Assembly (NCBI RefSeq): GCF_029227915.1
Contig: NC_079886.1
Coordinates: 22,110,501-22,174,500 of the forward strand
DNA length: 64,000 bases
Origin: Hydractinia symbiolongicarpus
Taxonomy: Eukaryota; Cnidaria; Hydrozoa; Anthoathecata; Hydractiniidae
Direction of reading: 5' to 3'
Below, piece after piece: positions 46,201 through 59,328 of this stretch. The translations under genes were made by a program, and so were the position numbers. Within the stretch, counting starts at the first letter, position 1; the number at the start of each line of letters is the position of its first letter. Under the pieces are notes generated by a model. It was not told the origin of the DNA. It searched no databases and saw only the letters and a list, made by a program, of their open reading frames with translations.

Positions 46201-47898
46201 TATCTATGAAATTTAGATTTGGTGAGCTGTTCTTAAGTAAATTGTTTTGTAACATCACAAGATTAGATAAATAGATATTTCGCCGATATAAAAACGCTTA
46301 CGCGTTAATTGTTTACAATAAAATGGCAGGAGCAAGTTAAAAGTATTTAGCCTTCTCACCAAGCCCCTAGTTATTAAGTATTATGCTGATAAATGGGATG
46401 GACATTCATATTACTATTTACAACGGCATATAAGATATATATTTATATAAATAAATCGCCTTAATTTATTATTTCTTGTTTTGTAACAAAAATATTTGCT
46501 TCTTACAGTAATCTTACTATTACGAACATTCCAGCGCCTCCTTCCGCCATTTTGATTTGACGGTTGGGGCAAAAATGGTATTTTATTTTCCTGTCCAAAT
46601 AATGAATCTATAGATGAACTTTTACCTATTTCTTCGCACGAGTCATTCACTCGTAGGGTACTGGAACCGAGGTTGCTTTGTAAGGTAATCCCGCTAAGCG
46701 CGTAAATTAGAAACAAAGTATTAGGGTCATACGTTCAAACACTGAATGAGCTGTTGGAACAACTATGTTGATGAGAACTAATTTTTCTTTCAACGCCATA
46801 GTTCACTGTTCAGTTGACTATTTGTCACGCTGGCATTGGGAGTGTAGAGTGCAAATTGAAAAACATCTGGTAAACAATCATGAATAAATATTAGACAATG
46901 TGTTGGTTTTTAATTCTTGCTGGTTGAAACGTCGTAGAAACCATGCAATTGTGAGTGGTGGTTTCTACCTGCACGTAGTTTTTGACTGATTTTTTCGTTC
47001 CAGTTTCCCGATGTGCGTGATGCAATAAATGTATATTATTTTTAGATGTAATCTCATTTAGAAACTATTTATTCTCCTTTTCTTAAAAGGAAAGAAAGGT
47101 TGAAAGATCTTATCTCAGAATATAATGTTTGTGACACACTTGGACTGATCTATACCAGAGATACGATAATTACTTGTCGATAAATATCGAAAGTATATCT
47201 GTGCTGTTGTAACCGTCCAACAAACTTTTGATGCATCAAAGCAAGGACGTCTTCACAGTTTAAGTAAGTCTTAACTTCTTTCGTGGCGATTAAACTGTAA
47301 AGTAGTAACCTCGGCACAAGGTTGCATCTGAAATGAAATGCATCTTGGGCATTACTCTTCTTTTCAGAACACTATTTAACGTATTATTGTTACCACCCCC
47401 CCCCCCCCCCCCACCCCCCCCCCCCCCCCCCACCCCCCCTCCATGCGAGCTATCGCATTTAGGCTACATTTTTGTTTTGTAAGATTTGCAGGGTTTTATG
47501 GCTCCGGTTGATTTAAAGACGTTAAAAATGGACTACTTGCATAGACTATCTGTCCAAATAAAATAAACCTGTTACCTTTTAAAATGTTCACCCTCTTTTT
47601 AAAATTCATAGATAATTGAGAGTTTTCAGGTCTGTTTTTTGCTGCGCTAAAACATCAACGCTGACATTTCGAATTGTTTAAGTTTTGTTCGAAGAAAAGA
47701 TTAGCTATCCATCTGGCGATGATGCCGTAAAGTTGCAAATATGAAATTTTAGTAATTGCTTTATATGGGATTTACTATCTACTATCCCCCCCCCCCCCCC
47801 AAAAAAAAAAAAGGAAAAAGAAACCTCTTCTCCCTTCCACTCGACTTCTTCTAGAACTGTTTTACCGTTGAGAGCACGTTTAGTTTCGCTACTTTATT
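43291..47898. other. Intergenic, no confirmed gene
   Basis: Weak exon-like patches only. 44793-44891 (+) reads NSSDDCIPGGRHNRAVANLK before a GT. 45331-45384 (+) follows a good acceptor 'tatttcctgcag'. A minus-strand ATGGCGGAAGGAGGCGCTGG context at ~46553 is followed by a GTAAG donor and could be a first coding exon. None has a partner exon or a recognised domain. 47393-47440 is an almost pure C tract (48 bp, with A/T interruptions), and 47786-47812 is C15 followed by A12. Confidence 0.35.
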
Positions 47899-48440
47899 TG
47901 GAGAAACTTACCCAAGAAAAACTTTCGCGAATTTCGCGTTTTTTAGCTTTTTTCGCGGATCTTTGTCTCGCGAAAGTTATCCACTAATATTTAAAAGAAA
48001 TTTGCCCTCACTTGGCTCGCCCTCCCCGTATAAAAAGAGACAACTGGTGCTGGGAACGAGATTGAAATAAACTTAGAAATAAACAAAAGCGATGATGTTT
48101 CAAATGTATGTATGACTTATAACCGAGTAGGACGAAAAAGACGATGGCGACGACGATGCGTGGGAGCCGGAAGAAGACGAGCCTAAAATGTGTTTTGACG
48201 ATGAACTGAAGTCGTACCATTAGAAAGAAAATTACATCGTTAAAAACACTTTTCTATCATAAGAAATATAGGCCACTTTTTTATAAGAACATAAAAAATC
48301 ACGAATCGCGAAAGCTTATCTCGCCAAAACTTTCCAATTTTAGATTTAGCGAAAGTTTATCTCGCGCAAGTTTTTTAATTTGTACATTCGCGAAAAATTT
48401 TCAAGTTTTTGGACTCTTGTCTCGCGAAAGTTTCTCCGGA
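47899..48440. mobile_element. MITE-like repeat with ctcgcgaaagttt inverted ends
   Basis: The left end has 'ggagaaactt...actttcgcgaa' and the right end its complement '...ctcgcgaaagtttctcc'. Subterminal copies of 'cgcgaaag' and 'ctcgcg' occur at 47940-47990 and 48300-48380 in both orientations. About 540 bp, non-coding (48008-48220 is open on the minus strand, but basic and unrecognised). Confidence 0.6.
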
Positions 48441-51400
48441 TAAAGTGTTACCCGTCATCTTGGTTATCCAAAGAAGGATATCAAACTTGTGTGTTTTTTT
48501 TGTATTTATAAATGACGCTCAAATAACTATAGCAATGCATCTCGGGATTATCACACTGTGTGGAGTGGTTCTGTTAGTTTGCATTTACAAAATTCGTGTT
48601 TTTTGTTTTAAAACCTAGCTAAAAATAATTTTTTTTTATTGGATCAACTTTAAGAAGATGTTAAAAGAGAATAGAAAAATATCTCATTAACCTATTAGCT
48701 TGTCAAATTGCGAAATAGTTTAATATAGAAATATAAAATGACAATTTTTGAGTAATCAAAAATAAAAGTAAGATTTTAATTAGTGAGCGTTGTCTCGTTT
48801 ATCCAGTTATCATTACGTTGATCGGCCATTATCCTGTAATGAAATTTATCTACAAAAACTGAGATTTGTAAACCGTTCGATGGATTTTAGAACAAAGTAA
48901 GCGGGTAAGGAATTTCCGTTTTCTTGCTTTTGCGTTTATTCAAAAAATAAAAAGAAAACTGGCCGGTATTGGATAGCAACTACATAAAAAATGGTGACGT
49001 TTTGCGTCATGAGAGTTGAGCGGTATTTATTACGTTTTCACATTAACTTTTTTGGTTTTCACAATCAAGCAGATTTTTTGAACAACGCTTTTTCATTTTT
49101 ATTTCAGTGTTACTAAAATTACACAATGACTCATGTAAATAGTAGCACAGGAGGAGAGATCTCTGATTCAGATAAAATGCAGTTGAGGAAAATTGTGGTG
49201 GTGAAAAAAATTGAATATAGATTTGGTATAGCTCTTTAAAAACTTCTTATAAATGGATGTGTTTCACGTAAAAGAAAAGCAATTTATAAATTTCTGGGTT
49301 TGATATTTTGTATTAGAAATTCTTGTTGGTTAAAGTTGGTTAATGGCTGTTCTGAAATTTCTGTCGATAAAAAGTGTTGCGCAAAATAGAGCATGCAATG
49401 CGAATTTCGCGTGCAAGTCATTGATGTCGCTTCCAAGATATTGAATACAAAATAACACGAGTTTGTGTCCAATTGGATTATGCGGGAGGTAATTAAAATT
49501 CAAATTTCAAGTTATTTAGACTACAGGTAAAAGCAAGTATATCTTTTCTTTGAAAATATTCTAATGCTTTCGCAGAAATCTCTTTGTTACCAAGAAAGTT
49601 CTATTTTATAGTTCTTTGAAGCGTGCAAAAAATTACACGAAAGCAGCGATAGTACTTGACATCATTAAATTCACTAAGACTTCATTACTATGTAATTTGT
49701 CCTAATTTAAAAAAAAATTGGTTGAATTCTGCATAATACTCTGCATAATACTGTCCTTAATCCAGAGAAAAACAGATATGTCCAGTTGCAACCCTCAAAT
49801 TTATTTTTTACAAAATTACTTCATTACAAGGAAGCAGTTATTTGCGTGCTAGCAAAATTTTTCACGCCAATAATTCGTGTGGTTTTCCCAAATTGCCATC
49901 TGACGTCATTCTGTAGCCTTATTTTTTAATAAACTATATAGCAATAAAAGAGATAATATTATCCAATCTTCAACATAAGAGACCAATTTTATTGCGGTTA
50001 CTTGCAATCAAAATTGAAGATTGAACTAACGACCTACCACGAAGACCTGAAGCGCTGACAAATTATAAACTGGATGCAATATACCCATTAACCCTTTCAT
50101 GCCTAAAATTTTTGAAATTTAATTCCAAACTTTGCTTTGAATTTTCTCATAACGACAGCACGGGATCTTTACTACAGTTGTAAAGCATTTCCTCCGCCAT
50201 TTGGAGCACTTAAAAGCCACCTCCTACCACGAGGGAAAAATCAGGGCCAGGCAGGTCTGTACGGCCCCTGCAAGGGGACAAATGGAGATGAAATGCTTAA
50301 GTATCAAAATGAACTTGACTCATCTTCCTAAGCCGACTATCTGTGCATACGTTGTCGCTGTTTATGCCGAGAAACCTCGACGTTCGGTCCTGTAGATATA
50401 TATTGTCGATGTCGACTTTTTCTCATCAAGATTATAAGCTTTAAACTGTTTGGTTTTAAGATAAGTTAATTTAGTCGACAGCACCAATTACTTATGAGAC
50501 AGCCTGTTAAAATAACAAATTGATGAACGTTATTTTTATAACGGTGCACTCGTTAATTTTAATGAGTAATTTTATTAATTTGTGTTCGAGCTCGTTTGGT
50601 AGCCTTTTGAGCAGGCGGTACATAAATTTTCAATTTGTCAAAATGATGCTAAGAATTTCTTATCAAGATGATTTTTTTGAAAAAAAATTTTTTGTCTAAC
50701 TACACCTCTTGTTTGAATCTAATGAAACGCAATTATGTCAAAACTTTCCCTGTGATATTAATATTTCTAGACCATTGGTGCCATGCAATGAGATAAAGAC
50801 CAATCTTTTGCTTATGTTCCGTAGCAGTTTGTAAAAGCAATTATTAATTCCCTTGGCCACTTTATAGCAATTTTTTTACTGATAAGATATTGGGGTATCT
50901 CAAACTCCTTCTGCAGCACTCTCCTATGCCTATGATATAACAGGGTGGGTCAGTTATTTGGTGTCAAAACACATACGCTGAAAGTCTCTCCATGGTGTTA
51001 ATTTTTACAGTTCATCCAAACTATAATCTGTTTAATCTGGTTTTATTAAGAAAAAATCACCCAATTGGATAAGTTAAGATGAAAAAAGTGACCTGTCCGA
51101 TTTCTTTTTGTTTCAAGACAAATATCAGGTATGCAAAATATGAAAAACAAATGTTGCTTCGCGACAGCAAAATGGCCGATCTGTTTTTTGACGTCATGCG
51201 AGATTTAATAAAAATTTCTGTCTGAGACATGGTATGCTCTGTTGATGTTTTGACGACATTTCACATTCTTTTCTTAAAAAAATAAAATATACCATGCCAA
51301 ACTTTTGCTTTCTGTCATCTAATTTGTTGTTTGAATAACAAAAACTCTTTCTCTACCTGCCAGCTCCATTTGTAATCAAAATGCAATTTCAAAAACCATA

Positions 51401-52419
51401 TTCTTAGTATTAGACCTGACAATAAAGAACGCTAGTTCTAAAAACAAAGGATCATTAAAATTAATAAAAATGTTTTTATGAGAACAATTTGTCAGAAAGT
51501 GACTAAAGTTTAAAAGAGTTAAAAAAGTTTAAAATTTGATTTTGTAGAGCCTAAAAAAGTTACTGAAATGGTCTAATTGAACTTATTAGTTCTTTTTGGG
51601 CTCCCAGGACCGGTGATGCGGTTTTTAAAGTACAAGAGTCACAAAATGCTGTCTACCATAGTTGGTCGCCGAAAAAACATTTTGGATTTCAAACTCTCTG
51701 GCTCTAATTTGTTTCATGTCAAATGCTTCTCAATTTCAACTGACGGAATTAGCACAACAATTTTTCGATATTTGCACATAGCTACATTTTTACTGGGGAA
51801 AGGAAGGCATGCATCACTATGTGATACTAAAAATGTAAAATTCGGAATGACGAGTTTTTTTATTTTACAGAACGCTTCTAACCAAATGAGATAAAATTAG
51901 AAATGATTTTATCATAGGGATACAAATTTATCAGCTTGCAAGATTTTTTATTTTCTGATTCATTATCTGATCAACCATTAAAAAAAATTGCACTGTGCAT
52001 TTTATCGACGACAAATGGGCGTTCAAAAGTCTCACGAGACATTTTATCTGACTTTCAAAACGTTTTCGAAAGGCTAGCTAAGCTTTTTTCTATTTTAGTT
52101 AAAGTCCAGTTACTGGCAAGTTCACAACGTCGGAAATATTTTTTTTTAAATTAAAACAGTTTAATTGGATATGTATGTGAATAAGGTACAATTTTTACAT
52201 TGGTTTAGAAGAGATTAAATGTAAATACTGTCCAGGAAGTGGTTTTGGCAGCAAATAAGTCTAGACAATACTTGCGCATGCGCAATATAAAACTTCTACG
52301 ATTATTATGAATAGTAAATACAAAAAAATAACGATAAAACTAAAAAATACGTAGCTGATATGAGAATACAAGTCTGATAATGACTCGTAATGTTCGATTG
52401 AGTTCAGATTCAGTTTATT

Positions 52420-52495
52420 CGAGGTGCAGATGATCGAGGCACGGATGATCGAGGCACAGATGATTAAGGCACGAATGATTGAGGTACGGATAATT
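52420..52495 (+). repeat. 15-bp minisatellite, five copies
   Basis: 'gaggcacagatgatc' units with one or two changes each. Confidence 0.85.
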
Positions 52496-53128
52496 AGGGA
52501 GGTGCACGGAACTCAGCGTGATGCTTTCACACGAGATTGTATATATGATAGCAATTGTAGAAAACAGAGAAAGGTGAAAACGCTTAACCTTTTAAATCGA
52601 CCATTTTAATTCCGAATAGAGCTTGCACGTAAAAAATGTGATAGCAAACACAGCACTGAGAAATCTTACTCATTCATGAGCAGCAAAAATGCAATACAAA
52701 ACAACAAAGGGAAAAGACAAAAGCGAGAATTGGCGTCATATGAAATGACCAATCATTTTGTGAAATGTGAATAATGATACGATGACCTAGATACAGAGAA
52801 AGCACAAAAAAGAACACTTCGTAAAAGGGCTTTATTTTCGTGGTGAAGGGCGTTAGTGCTGTTTTTATAATGCGATTTCACAGGTGTCTAAAAGCGATAT
52901 AGTCACCGCATTGACGAGCAGAAAACATAATATATTCTCTTAGTTGACGTTTATTTCATTTTCGATATTATTCGGGGGGGATTTTTGGAGACGTTAAATA
53001 GAGTCATTTGTAAAAAAATTATAAAATTGAAATATTTATTATATAGATACTTATATTTTCATTTAAAAGAAATAAATTGCTTAAATGAGAGAAACTCTAA
53101 TAAACTTCACTTTTTAAATAAAGAACGG

Positions 53129-53202
53129 GGCGTTCATTAGATACCGGGCGTTCATTAGATACCGGGCGTTCATTAGATACCGGGCGTTCATTAGATACCA
53201 GG
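53129..53202 (+). repeat. 18-bp minisatellite, four copies
   Basis: 'cgttcattagataccggg' is repeated four times with almost no variation. Confidence 0.92.
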
Positions 53203-54550
53203 CGTTTTATTAAAGCATATACGGTAGTAACTCTCAAAGGTTTGATAATAAAAGATATCCAACAATTAAAAATATGTACATCTTACAACAGCTCAGTGTT
53301 CAAATGCGTCTAATTTAAATAGGACTAAATCCGGCTTAAGTGTCCATGGCAACGATGACGTCAATAAATCTCGTTAAAATTATTTGTGAATCGAGATTCT
53401 TATATGAAAGTTTCGAATGACTCTCAAACTTTCTTGGCAATTTGCAATTTCGAGATTTTCTGAACAAAAAAGAGGTGGGTAATACATATTACAAGTCGTA
53501 TCAGCCTTTTTTGTTGTTGTTTTTATATAGCAAGGTTATTTGATAGAAAAGTGAACATGAAAGATATTTTTACAAAACAGTAAACTTTTTTCAAAATACA
53601 ATACGCTAACTCTCTAAAATAATGAAAAACTTTCTGCAAACTGAGTTTTATATAAAAGCCGTCTAAATATAACAACTAGCCATTAGAGAGATGTGTAAAG
53701 AATTCGCAAATTCGCACGTTGTAACAAAATCGATAAAATGTATGGCATTTGCTATTTTGTGGCGCTACTTTTTTCATGTTGAGAAGTTAAACTGGCGTTT
53801 TTTTGGTCGCCACGTGTTATGCATAAGGAATACACGTGAGTAGTGGTCGTTTTGTTGCGGTCGACGGCCCTAATGAACTAGTAATTACCATCAATTAAAA
53901 TGTCTCTCTAAAAATATCTTTGCTTGATCAGAAAACCTTGCATTCAATTACAAAAGAAGCAGATCTGGCACTTGAAAGAAGTGTTAAAAAACATACCGCT
54001 TGTTTTGTTGTTAAAAAAGCAGTTTAATCGTAAAAAAAAGAATTTCAGAAATACCTTCATCATGATACACATACAAAACACGTGCCGATGTATTTCAATC
54101 CTTTTTAATTGGTTAATATATCTATATGCAATGTATTGATTATAAATTACGATTTGTCGATGTTCTTTTGTACCTGTACGCTTTTTCTTCTTTCACAAGA
54201 CAACAATAGATAACAATGTAAAGCATTTCACATGTAGCTATGTAAAATCAAAAACAAGAAAAAAAAACATAGTTATTAAGCAAGTGTCATCGGTAATTGC
54301 TGATTTTTAACTTGATTGACAATAGTTAAATTTCAATGCTTTTACTATTCGCATTAATACTTTTAGGAACGAAGGAATTTAAATTATTTGCAGAGGATAG
54401 AGGCGTCACTGCTCATTCCAATCGCATTACATAAGGAAAAGGAATCAAGATTGTTCGTCAGTTCCAGTAGCACACTCTAGATGTGCGAGACGTAACAAAT
54501 AAATCAGGAGAAGAAAGATATTCTTATAACATCTACGTAAACAAAAGAAC

Positions 54551-55534
54551 ATGTGGTTACTCTGTGTTTTCCACTGCTTAATAATTATAAACTCGATTGA
54601 TGTACATGGTGATAGGATTACTACAGAATTGTTTCCGTCTTATTTGGATCGCGAGTTGTGGTATAACACAACAGCTAAAAAGTTGACATACAGTATATAT
54701 AAACATCGGTATTCTGTTGAAGAATTTAACGTGTTAAAGTTTAAGTATGATGACACTACTGTCGAAGAACAGCCATCGTTGCGGCGGAAACGTCGGAATA
54801 TTTTTGGTGGCGACGACAGATATCATATTAAAGACGATTTCGTCAAGAAATATCCTTTTCAAACTGCCGTACGACTTAGCCATGGTTGCACCGGAACTTT
54901 AGTGTGGTATCAACATGTGTTGACATCGGCACATTGCGTTCACAATCGGAAGGAATTCGATCCGCCGTTAAAAGAATTACGCGTCGGTTTACTGAAAATT
55001 GACGGTACGTTCGAATGGTACGGAGCGAGTAGTGTGCACGTTCCACGTTCTTGGAGAAGAAAATTAGGAATGTCGTATTTAAATCACGATTATGCGATCA
55101 TAAAGCTTGACCGCCCTCATCGACGTCGCTGGATGCCGTTTGGTGTATATGACGTCTCCATGAACAAACACATACAACTTGTCGGCTTTCCTTCCGACAA
55201 AAAAGATAACGAGATGTGGTATTCGTTTTGTACTATTGCGCAATCCAAAAAACACACGTTTTTTAGTTATTGCGACGCTACTCGTGGTATGTCTGGCTCG
55301 GGCGTGTATGTATACAACGAAAACAGAAAACCAGATCGCCTAGTTGTCGCTATCTTTTCTTCGTATGTCCAATTTAAAACTAAAGGCCTGCAAAAGACTT
55401 TTTATTACGACGCTAATGTTGCAACACGCCTTACCGCTAAAAAAGTGCGCCGGATTTGTAAGTGGCTAAGAGCCGGAAAAAACTGTTACCGGTTAAACCC
55501 GATGCTCAGCGGACATATGGTGAAATTTAAATAA
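54551..55534 (+). CDS. PRSS23/PRSS35-like secreted serine protease (intronless)
   Basis: 327 aa from ATG to TAA in a single exon. Residues 1-20 form a signal peptide (MWLLCVFHCLIIINSIDVHG). A propeptide follows, with an RRKRR furin-type site at 78-82. The chymotrypsin-fold domain starts NIFGGDDRYHIKDDF. The catalytic triad is H128 (LTSAHCVH), D180 (LNHDYAIIKL) and S248 (TRGMSGSGVYV). The GxSGSG around the Ser and the HGCTGTLV strand are characteristic of PRSS23/PRSS35 rather than classical trypsins. All three catalytic residues are present, whereas vertebrate PRSS35 has lost the Ser. GC and codon quality are clearly above the flanks. The substrate is unknown. It would be secreted and proteolytically activated. 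Confidence 0.9.
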   Translation: MWLLCVFHCLIIINSIDVHGDRITTELFPSYLDRELWYNTTAKKLTYSIYKHRYSVEEFNVLKFKYDDTTVEEQPSLRRKRRNIFGGDDRYHIKDDFVKKYPFQTAVRLSHGCTGTLVWYQHVLTSAHCVHNRKEFDPPLKELRVGLLKIDGTFEWYGASSVHVPRSWRRKLGMSYLNHDYAIIKLDRPHRRRWMPFGVYDVSMNKHIQLVGFPSDKKDNEMWYSFCTIAQSKKHTFFSYCDATRGMSGSGVYVYNENRKPDRLVVAIFSSYVQFKTKGLQKTFYYDANVATRLTAKKVRRICKWLRAGKNCYRLNPMLSGHMVKFK

Positions 55535-56974
55535 TCAATCAGAGATAGAAATGTTTTGACGATCATAATGGTTCCCCGCGAATAACGCCCAGTGAAGTTT
55601 GCACCACAAGTAAAAGAAAAGCACATTTTAATTTATTTCATAAATAAACTAACAAAATGTCGAATGAATTCACTATGTGACACGATGGTATTTTTCTATG
55701 AAAATGTATTTTTGTACGGTCCACGGTCGCATGAAATATACATCGCCGCCCTACGAAAATTTGTATTTATCTAAACAAAACAATTGGTCAATTTGTAAAA
55801 CATGAAATATACGAATTCATGAGTTACTTTAATTATACCAAACTTTATAGTAACATTATATATATATAAATATGTTTCGCAAAAATATATTAGATTTAGT
55901 TGCCATATTGTAAATGTTATATTTATTCTATACTTGTATATTTGTGTTTTGTGATTACAATAAACTTATAAATGAAAATAGTTAAAACACGATGAATTTT
56001 TAAGTAGCTTACACCTTCTTGTTCGATTAATAATCGCCATGACGCCATGTAAGTCTGTACGGAATCGGGAAACTTTGAGACAAGGGCATTTTGTTTACAC
56101 AAGCCAACTTTCAATTACGACTGTCAACACCATACTAATGAAATTTTTAATAACTCCCAATCTTTTCTGTTCTTCCCTCACCCTGAGTGGATCTTTCAGG
56201 TACAAGGTGTTAAACCCTATTCGGTCCGGGGTTTTTCGAACATACTATGACCGGGGAGGGCGGAATCCCCCCCCCCCCCCTTCAATAACTTTTCATAGGG
56301 TTGTTGAAATTGAATCAAACTAGGCACACTAATAGTACGTAGTAAAAAAACAAATGGCAGCAATACATTTTTGCTTGCGTCAACACATTTTCTGTGACGT
56401 CATCAGAAGCTTAAAATTGGTTAAAAATGCCACTATCTGCTTAAAATTTAATTACTTTTGTTCCGGAGCGAACTTTTGCATTATGGTTATATTTTCTGAA
56501 AGCTAAATAAAATATAATTAACATATTTTTCGGTTTTTACGTGGATCGCATAAAAAATTGCCCAAAAATGCGGTTTTTTTCGATTTTCGGGTAAAATCCG
56601 ACAAAATCGGGAAATCGGATTAATCATGTGTCCAAATTATGCAAAATGATTCTTCTTAATAAAACAAAGTTGTGTTGCAAGTTTCAAGTTCTAAGGATAA
56701 TCCTAACACGAGTTATTAAATTTTCTCCATTATAAGGATTTCATAGAGATTTTTAGGGGTAGTTTCGAGTAATGGCCAATATCCATGCCTCTGTAAGGTA
56801 TAGGACCTAAAAATTTGGCATGCAGGTGTCTAATAGATAAATATTGAAACTTAGTAAGTTTCATAGCCATTGTTCTACTTATCAAGTCAAATGTCCGGTT
56901 ACTAAAACACCGGAAAATTCTTACATTAAAATATAATTGACATTGTTATTTTTATTGAATCGCTCAGATGTTGC
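55535..56974. other. Intergenic with dispersed repeat and C tract
   Basis: 56280-56480 matches the repeat at 285-545. 56267-56280 is a C14 run. 56520-56960 contains repeat-like text ('gattttcgggtaaaatccgacaaaatcggg') without coding signs. Confidence 0.45.
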
Positions 56975-57190
56975 CAGCCCTTATGGAACCAATTAAAAAA
57001 ACGCCGAAATTAGCCAAATTCATACGGCGCGGTCAAGTTCGTCTGAATTCACTTGTAGGGAAAAAAATCATAATGGCGGCGATTGTTTCGATGTACTTGG
57101 CTAGATAAATAATAATAAATCGAAGAAAAACGTTGTATATTGCAAAAGTATATAGTTTATTTATGATATCGATTATTAAAGTTTATAAAC

Positions 57191-59133
57191 ATGGACAATA
57201 CAAAGGATGTTAGCAATTATAGCTTTGAAGAATGTTCAGAATGGCTAAAAAATATAGGTCAGTGTGCCACAGGAAATGTTCAAGAACTGCAGATAAAAAT
57301 TAGAAAGTTTATGCGATATCCTCGTTTAGTAAAACGTCTAGAAGACAAAGCAAATAAAAATTACAAGTTTAGTTGTAGCTTAGATCCCACAGATATTCCT
57401 CCAACTACAGCTAAATGGTGTAAAAAGGATGAGGATCTACCACTTATCAATGAAGATATATTTAAGAACTACTGCAAAATGAAAACATATGGTAGTTTAG
57501 GCCAGCAAGAAAAGGCTATTAGAATGTTACAGAGTAGAAAGATAGTAACTGTTAAAACTTTAGTTGATAATTTGTGTACATATGTAAAAGCAATGGTCAA
57601 AAAGTCATATGGTACTGAAGCAAGGCCAGCAGTGCTTGTTTTTGAAAATGGGTACCCTCAAAAAGCTCATTGCAGTTGTCCAGTTGGTGCAAGTGGCTTA
57701 TGCTGTCACGTTCTTGCAGTTTTGTTATTTTTAAAACATTTCAACGACACTGGCAATCAAATTTTGGAACTGACTGTGACACAACAGTTACAAAAATGGC
57801 ATCGGCGGTCTAAAAAAGGCTCTATTCCAATGGTTCCATTGAAGGCTATAAAAGTTAAGTCAGCAAATGTAAAAAAGAAAAATGGAAAAGTTGTTCTTAA
57901 TGCTGCAGATCCAAGTGAATCTTATTTTAAAAGAGATGTCACTTCAATTATGAAAACTTTAAAGGAAAAACTCAAAAATGAAAAACCTGTAGAACAGCAT
58001 GTCTACCAAGTGTTAATGAAAACTGATTTGGGAAAAACTACCTCACTTGGCCAACAGCTCCAATACAAATACACATTAAAACTAGCCAATGCTTTAGCTG
58101 ATCATGACTATTGTGGTGTAGCCTTATACAATGAAAATATTATAAGACATGACATTAACAAAGAGCAAAGAATAGTAGAATATGTCCACAAACCAGTTTC
58201 TAAAACAAACACTACCAACATAATAAACAAAATAGTTAATCAAAATAAAGTTGCTGTCCAAATTGAAAAATCGTTTACAGTGTATACTCATAAAACAGAT
58301 GAAATTAAAAATTTACATGCTGATATCAATAAACAAATGAACCCAAGTAATAAGGAAGTAATAATAGACATCAGTTTTTTAGAAGCTCCAAAGCCATGTG
58401 GTACAAATTATTTTAATATTTCTCAGAACACCACTGAGTGGCAATCTGCTAGATATATGAAAATTACTGGTAGTAGACTACCAGCCCTTCTTGGTATTTA
58501 TGGGCGAAAAAAGTTTCAAGAAATGTGGGATGTTGTGAAATTGGGTAAACCTGAAAAGGATATATCTTTCATACCAAATATAGCCTGTGGTCAAAAATTT
58601 GAGAATGATGCTATCAAAAATTTTCAGTTAAAGTCAAAAGCAACTGCACAAAAATGTGGATTTTTTACAGATCTAACTGACAACCATTATGGTGCAAGCC
58701 CTGATGCACTTGGCCCTGCAGGAATTTTATTAGAAGTCAAGACAAGAGGACAAAAAAATGATGGACCACTGGAATCACTTAATGGCTTTTCACAATACTT
58801 TGGCAGTGCCAGTTGCAAATGCAGTGTACTGATGCAGAATTCTGTATCTTACAATCCTATCACCCAGAGACTGTGAACAGTAATTTCTTTATGATAAAAC
58901 GAGACTACATCCTTATGCAAGCACTTAAAGATGTCACAAATTCAATTTTAAATAATGAAAATCTTCTTCAATGGGAACATAACGATGTCAAAGAGCTAAA
59001 GAGCTTTGGAATAAAAGTAGTTGGCACACATGTTGATTTTGAGAAACTAAAACCACTAAGAGCGTACCTTGGCAAACTTTCAAAATCTGTTAAAAAACTT
59101 TTATTTTCTGATAAACTTGATATAATTCCGTAA
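57191..59133 (+). pseudogene. SWIM zinc finger plus YqaJ-type nuclease (one frameshift)
   Basis: The first frame runs 57191-58876 and the second continues to 59133. They match one protein of ~647 aa if a single base is missing at about 58799-58800. Residues 158-180 form a SWIM finger (HCSCPVGASGLCCHVLAVLL; CxC...CxH). From ~420 on is a YqaJ/lambda-exonuclease-like PD-(D/E)xK domain: TEWQSARYMKITGSRLP, CGQKFENDAI (Glu), GASPDALG (Asp) and LLEVKTRG (Glu-x-Lys). After the shift come WQCQLQMQCT (Gln motif) and AEFCILQSYHPE. The N-terminal part (SFEECSEWLKNIG) may be a small SAP/HTH-like fold. Such nucleases process DNA ends. As an isolated slip in an otherwise clean ORF, the frameshift could be recent or a sequence error. 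Confidence 0.82.
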
Positions 59134-59145
59134 AATGTTTATTAA

Positions 59146-59146
<1 letters not shown>

Positions 59147-59182
<36 letters not shown>
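59147..59182 (+). repeat. (TA)n microsatellite
   Basis: About 17 TA units directly before the 285-bp tandem repeat. Confidence 0.95.
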
Positions 59183-59186
<4 letters not shown>

Positions 59187-59221
59187 TAACAGGATACCAT
59201 TACAAAGTTGCAGGGTAATCG

Positions 59222-59315
59222 CGAAATCCCTTTGCCTCGGCAGCCCAGGGACTCGAACCCGGGATCGTCGCATCAGATGCACCGCGGGCTCTTATCCACT
59301 GAGCCACGTCGTCGG
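59222..59315 (-). ncRNA. tRNA-derived promoter region, copy 1
   Basis: The minus strand has an A box (TGGCTCAGTGG, with a 4-bp D stem GCTC/GAGC) and a B box (GGTTCGAGTCC) at normal tRNA spacing. The anticodon and acceptor stems pair poorly, so it is a tRNA-derived SINE head rather than a working tRNA gene. It could drive RNA polymerase III transcription. The same block recurs 285 bp downstream (59507-59600). Confidence 0.7.
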
Positions 59316-59328
59316 CAAAAAGGATTCG

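Larger units (their letters stand above)
48441..54550. other. Intergenic, AT-rich, no gene seen
   Basis: Contains short minisatellites (below) and repeat-like text with 'aaaatggccgatct...tgacgtcatgcg' at ~51170-51200. The 50137-50400 patch has slightly higher GC and open frames in two phases but no recognised domain. 51577-52154 is open in stretches without resemblance to known families. Confidence 0.4.

Noticed and set aside
59222-59315. Functional tRNA gene (tRNA-like A/B boxes, D stem)
   Set aside because: Acceptor and anticodon stems pair poorly, the T stem has a mismatch, and the block recurs inside a 285-bp tandem repeat; a tRNA-derived SINE head fits better.
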